DNA of 64,000 nt from Mucilaginibacter gotjawali (GTDB lineage Bacteria > Bacteroidota > Bacteroidia > Sphingobacteriales > Sphingobacteriaceae): positions 62,001 to 126,000 of the forward strand of contig NZ_AP017313.1 of assembly GCF_002355435.1 (NCBI RefSeq), given 5' to 3'. Below, piece by piece: positions 62,106 to 64,000 of this stretch. Numbering within the stretch: position 1 is the first letter of the stretch; each line of letters opens with the position of its first letter. Under the pieces are notes generated by a model. The model was not told the origin of the DNA, ran no database searches, and was given only the letters and a program-made list of their open reading frames with translations. Made by a program: the position numbers and the translations under genes.

Positions 62106-62897
62106 ATGCATTTTTTCGATTTCAACTTATTTAAATTTACATTTTTCGACCTGTTGGACGTTTTGCTGGTAGCATTTCTTATCTACCAGTTGTACAACCT
62201 TATCAGGGGCACTATAGCGGCAAATATTTTTATTGGCCTTGCGCTTTTGTTCGGCATGTACTATGTGGTAAAAGCGCTGCATATGCAGTTGCTTACCGGT
62301 ATCCTGGGCAAATTTGTGGATGTAGGCATCATCGCCCTGATTGTAGTTTTTCAGCAGGAGGTACGGCGTTTTTTACTATTGGTAGGCAAAAATGCTTCTT
62401 TGCAGCGCAACAGGGCGTGGTGGCAGTATTTTTTTGGCAAAGCCGATGCGGAAAAAAATAATTATGCCCGCATAAAGCCCATCATTGATGCATGTAAAAG
62501 TTTGAAATCAACCCGTACAGGCGCTTTAATTGTTTTTGCCAAATATTATGATGAACAGTTTTACCAAAACAGCTGCGAGGTTATTGAAGGGAAGATCTCC
62601 AAACGCTTACTGGAAAGTATATTTCAAAAAACAAGCCCCCTGCATGACGGTGCCGTGGTCATAGCCGAAAACAAGATCAAATCGGCAAGTTGCATTTTAC
62701 CGTTGACGGAAAAGACCGATCTACCGGCACAATTTGGTTTACGTCACCGCGCCGGCATAGGTGTTACTGAAGCCAATGACGCTACGGCGATCATTATTTC
62801 CGAAGAAACAGGCGAGTTATCCTATGCTAAACAGGGCCGCGTTAAAATGAATATCAGCTTTGCCGAGCTGGAAAAGTTGCTGAATAAGGATTTTTAA
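62106..62897 (+). CDS. cdaA: Diadenylate cyclase CdaA
   Basis: A 263-residue membrane enzyme making c-di-AMP from two ATP. N-terminal membrane segments (LLDVLLVAFLIYQLYNLI, IAANIFIGLALLFGMYYVV, GKFVDVGIIALIVVF), then the DisA_N/DAC domain with DGA (Asp181-Ala183) in LHDGAVVI and RHR (213-215) in GLRHRAG. Full length and motifs. It is a typical single chromosomal copy. Confidence 0.95.
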   Translation: MHFFDFNLFKFTFFDLLDVLLVAFLIYQLYNLIRGTIAANIFIGLALLFGMYYVVKALHMQLLTGILGKFVDVGIIALIVVFQQEVRRFLLLVGKNASLQRNRAWWQYFFGKADAEKNNYARIKPIIDACKSLKSTRTGALIVFAKYYDEQFYQNSCEVIEGKISKRLLESIFQKTSPLHDGAVVIAENKIKSASCILPLTEKTDLPAQFGLRHRAGIGVTEANDATAIIISEETGELSYAKQGRVKMNISFAELEKLLNKDF

Positions 62898-62916
62898 AAT
62901 TTGCCGTTAATATGCT

Positions 62917-63729
62917 ATGTTTTCTTCAATTGCAAATTCGCTTGAATCGTTAAAGGTTTTATTTAACCTGGTTTCGCGGTATTTGCTTTTTACCGGATCA
63001 TTTTATTTGTTTTTTTATGTTTGGAAGAACAAAAAATACTGGATGGCCAAGATCCAGCAACGGTACCCCGAACGAAAACATATTTTTAATGAAATAAAAC
63101 ACTCGGCCATTACCATCCTTATTTTTGGATTAATTGTTTTGATGGTGATTTGGGCGGGAAAAAATGGATTAACGCAGGCTTACGAACCGATAAACAAATA
63201 TGGATACTTCTATTATTTTTTAAGCATCGTGCTGATGATCGTTTTGCATGATACTTATTTTTACTGGACCCACCGGGCCATGCACTGGAAGCCCCTTTTT
63301 AAATGGGTGCATAAAACCCATCACCTCTCTGTTAATCCTACGCCATTTGCGGCCTATGCCTTTCACCCATTGGAAGCGGTTATAGAAGTTGGTATTATTC
63401 CGCTGATTGCTTTTACCATCCCCCACCATCCTTCGGCAATAACCATTTTTTCGCTTTATTCCCTGTTGTTAAATGTTACCGGGCACCTGGGATATGAGCT
63501 CTTCCCGAAGGGATTTGCGGAGCACTGGCTATTTAAATGGCACAATACTTCAACACACCATAACATGCACCACAGGCTGGTTAAATGCAATTATGGGCTG
63601 TATTTTAACTTTTGGGACCGGCTGATGAAAACCAACCACCCCCATTACGAAGCGCATTTTAATGAAGTGGTTGAAAGACGGCAGCAGGGGAAAACACCTT
63701 CAGTTTCTCCTGAAGCTGTGCTTGAATAA
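62917..63729 (+). CDS. Sterol desaturase/fatty acid hydroxylase-family protein
   Basis: A 270-residue membrane di-iron enzyme. The histidine clusters are complete: HDTYFYWTHRAMH, HKTHH, and HNTSTHHNMHH, matching the FA_hydroxylase family. Three or four hydrophobic segments anchor it. Expected reaction is O2-dependent hydroxylation or desaturation of a lipid; substrate unknown in bacteria. It begins 20 bases after cdaA and may be co-transcribed. Confidence 0.88.
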   Translation: MFSSIANSLESLKVLFNLVSRYLLFTGSFYLFFYVWKNKKYWMAKIQQRYPERKHIFNEIKHSAITILIFGLIVLMVIWAGKNGLTQAYEPINKYGYFYYFLSIVLMIVLHDTYFYWTHRAMHWKPLFKWVHKTHHLSVNPTPFAAYAFHPLEAVIEVGIIPLIAFTIPHHPSAITIFSLYSLLLNVTGHLGYELFPKGFAEHWLFKWHNTSTHHNMHHRLVKCNYGLYFNFWDRLMKTNHPHYEAHFNEVVERRQQGKTPSVSPEAVLE

Positions 63730-63735
63730 ATAAGC

Positions 63736-64000
63736 TCAAGGTTTACTAAGTGTTGGCAAACCCGAAAGCCCCGGACGCTCTACAGTGATCACCTCCTCCG
63801 TCCCCATCTTTTTTACCGGCATAGTATAATATCCTCCTAATTTAACCACAGGCATTTTTGAATTGCCTGCTAATACCGCTATGGGCATATGATCAACGTT
63901 TGATTTTTTAACGTCGACAGGGGCAAGCATCAACGGATGGTAAAAGGCAGTGTTGGGTTGAAGTAATTTTAAAGCAGCATCTGGCTTTACTTTCAACTGG
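63736..64000 (-). CDS. Hypothetical protein, C-terminal part (cut by window edge)
   Basis: The minus-strand frame is open to the right edge; the internal TTG at 63996 is not a likely start. About 88 residues of the C-terminus are visible: KVKPDAALKLLQPNTAFYHP, MPVVKLGGYYTMPVKKMGTEEV and PGLSGLPTLSKP. No family recognised. Convergent with the desaturase gene, six bases apart. Confidence 0.6.
   Translation of the reverse strand, partial: QLKVKPDAALKLLQPNTAFYHPLMLAPVDVKKSNVDHMPIAVLAGNSKMPVVKLGGYYTMPVKKMGTEEVITVERPGLSGLPTLSKP

Overview
The window looks like chromosome of a Bacteroidota bacterium of the Sphingobacteriaceae type (Mucilaginibacter/Pedobacter-like), carrying an integrative and conjugative element (ICE). 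Support for this: a full set of Bacteroidetes-type conjugation genes in CTnDOT-like order, an rteC-like regulator, a DUF6520-like secreted protein, near-absence of Shine-Dalgarno sequences, and AT-rich intergenic DNA. The assignment rests on reading gene families; no search was run.

Layout. (1) 1-7.4 kb: a PAS-domain protein (cut by the window edge), thioredoxin-like proteins, two AraC regulators (one frameshifted), small enzymes, a FabF-type ketosynthase, and an ECF sigma factor with a putative zinc-binding partner. (2) 7.6-14.9 kb: a catabolic-looking block with two TetR regulators, a quinone-oxidoreductase-like enzyme, three related alpha/beta hydrolases with an Asp nucleophile (epoxide hydrolase/haloalkane dehalogenase type), a DoxX-like protein, a frameshifted DMT-type transporter and a Tat-exported haloacid-dehalogenase-like protein. 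Matching palindromes precede one tetR, one hydrolase and the DoxX gene. (3) 15.5-20.4 kb: small regulators, a 55-residue double-glycine peptide too short for usual gene calling, a rhomboid protease, a membrane protein, and a C39 peptidase-transmembrane protein with no ATPase domain. This reads as an unusual bacteriocin/secreted-peptide locus. (4) 20.5-59.6 kb: the ICE core. It holds rteC, a 1336-residue GHKL-ATPase/nuclease-like protein, a primase-like gene, mobilization genes, tra genes, a 1819-residue methylase-helicase fusion, a coupling protein, a putative anti-restriction/transfer-leader block and a tyrosine recombinase next to tRNA-Ser(GGA). The traG ATPase gene is interrupted by a complete group II intron placed directly after its Walker B motif. 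(5) 59.9-64 kb: ordinary chromosome with tRNA-Ser, a polyprenyl synthase, the c-di-AMP cyclase CdaA and a sterol-desaturase-like enzyme.

How the parts work together. The integrase places the element at tRNA-Ser. RteC-like and small HTH proteins probably control excision and transfer. MobC-like protein and relaxase process oriT, the coupling protein feeds the TraE-TraN type IV channel, and the methylase-helicase and ArdC-like proteins probably protect incoming DNA. Several proteins of the 51.7-57.7 kb block end in the same basic tail (KIGR or KRGR), a candidate shared signal.

Limits. Four genes (near 1280, 13911, 29396 and 55393) are each broken by what looks like one missing base in an A/T homopolymer; this may be sequence error rather than decay. 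No left ICE attachment site was found by eye, so it is uncertain whether the 7-20 kb cargo lies inside the element.
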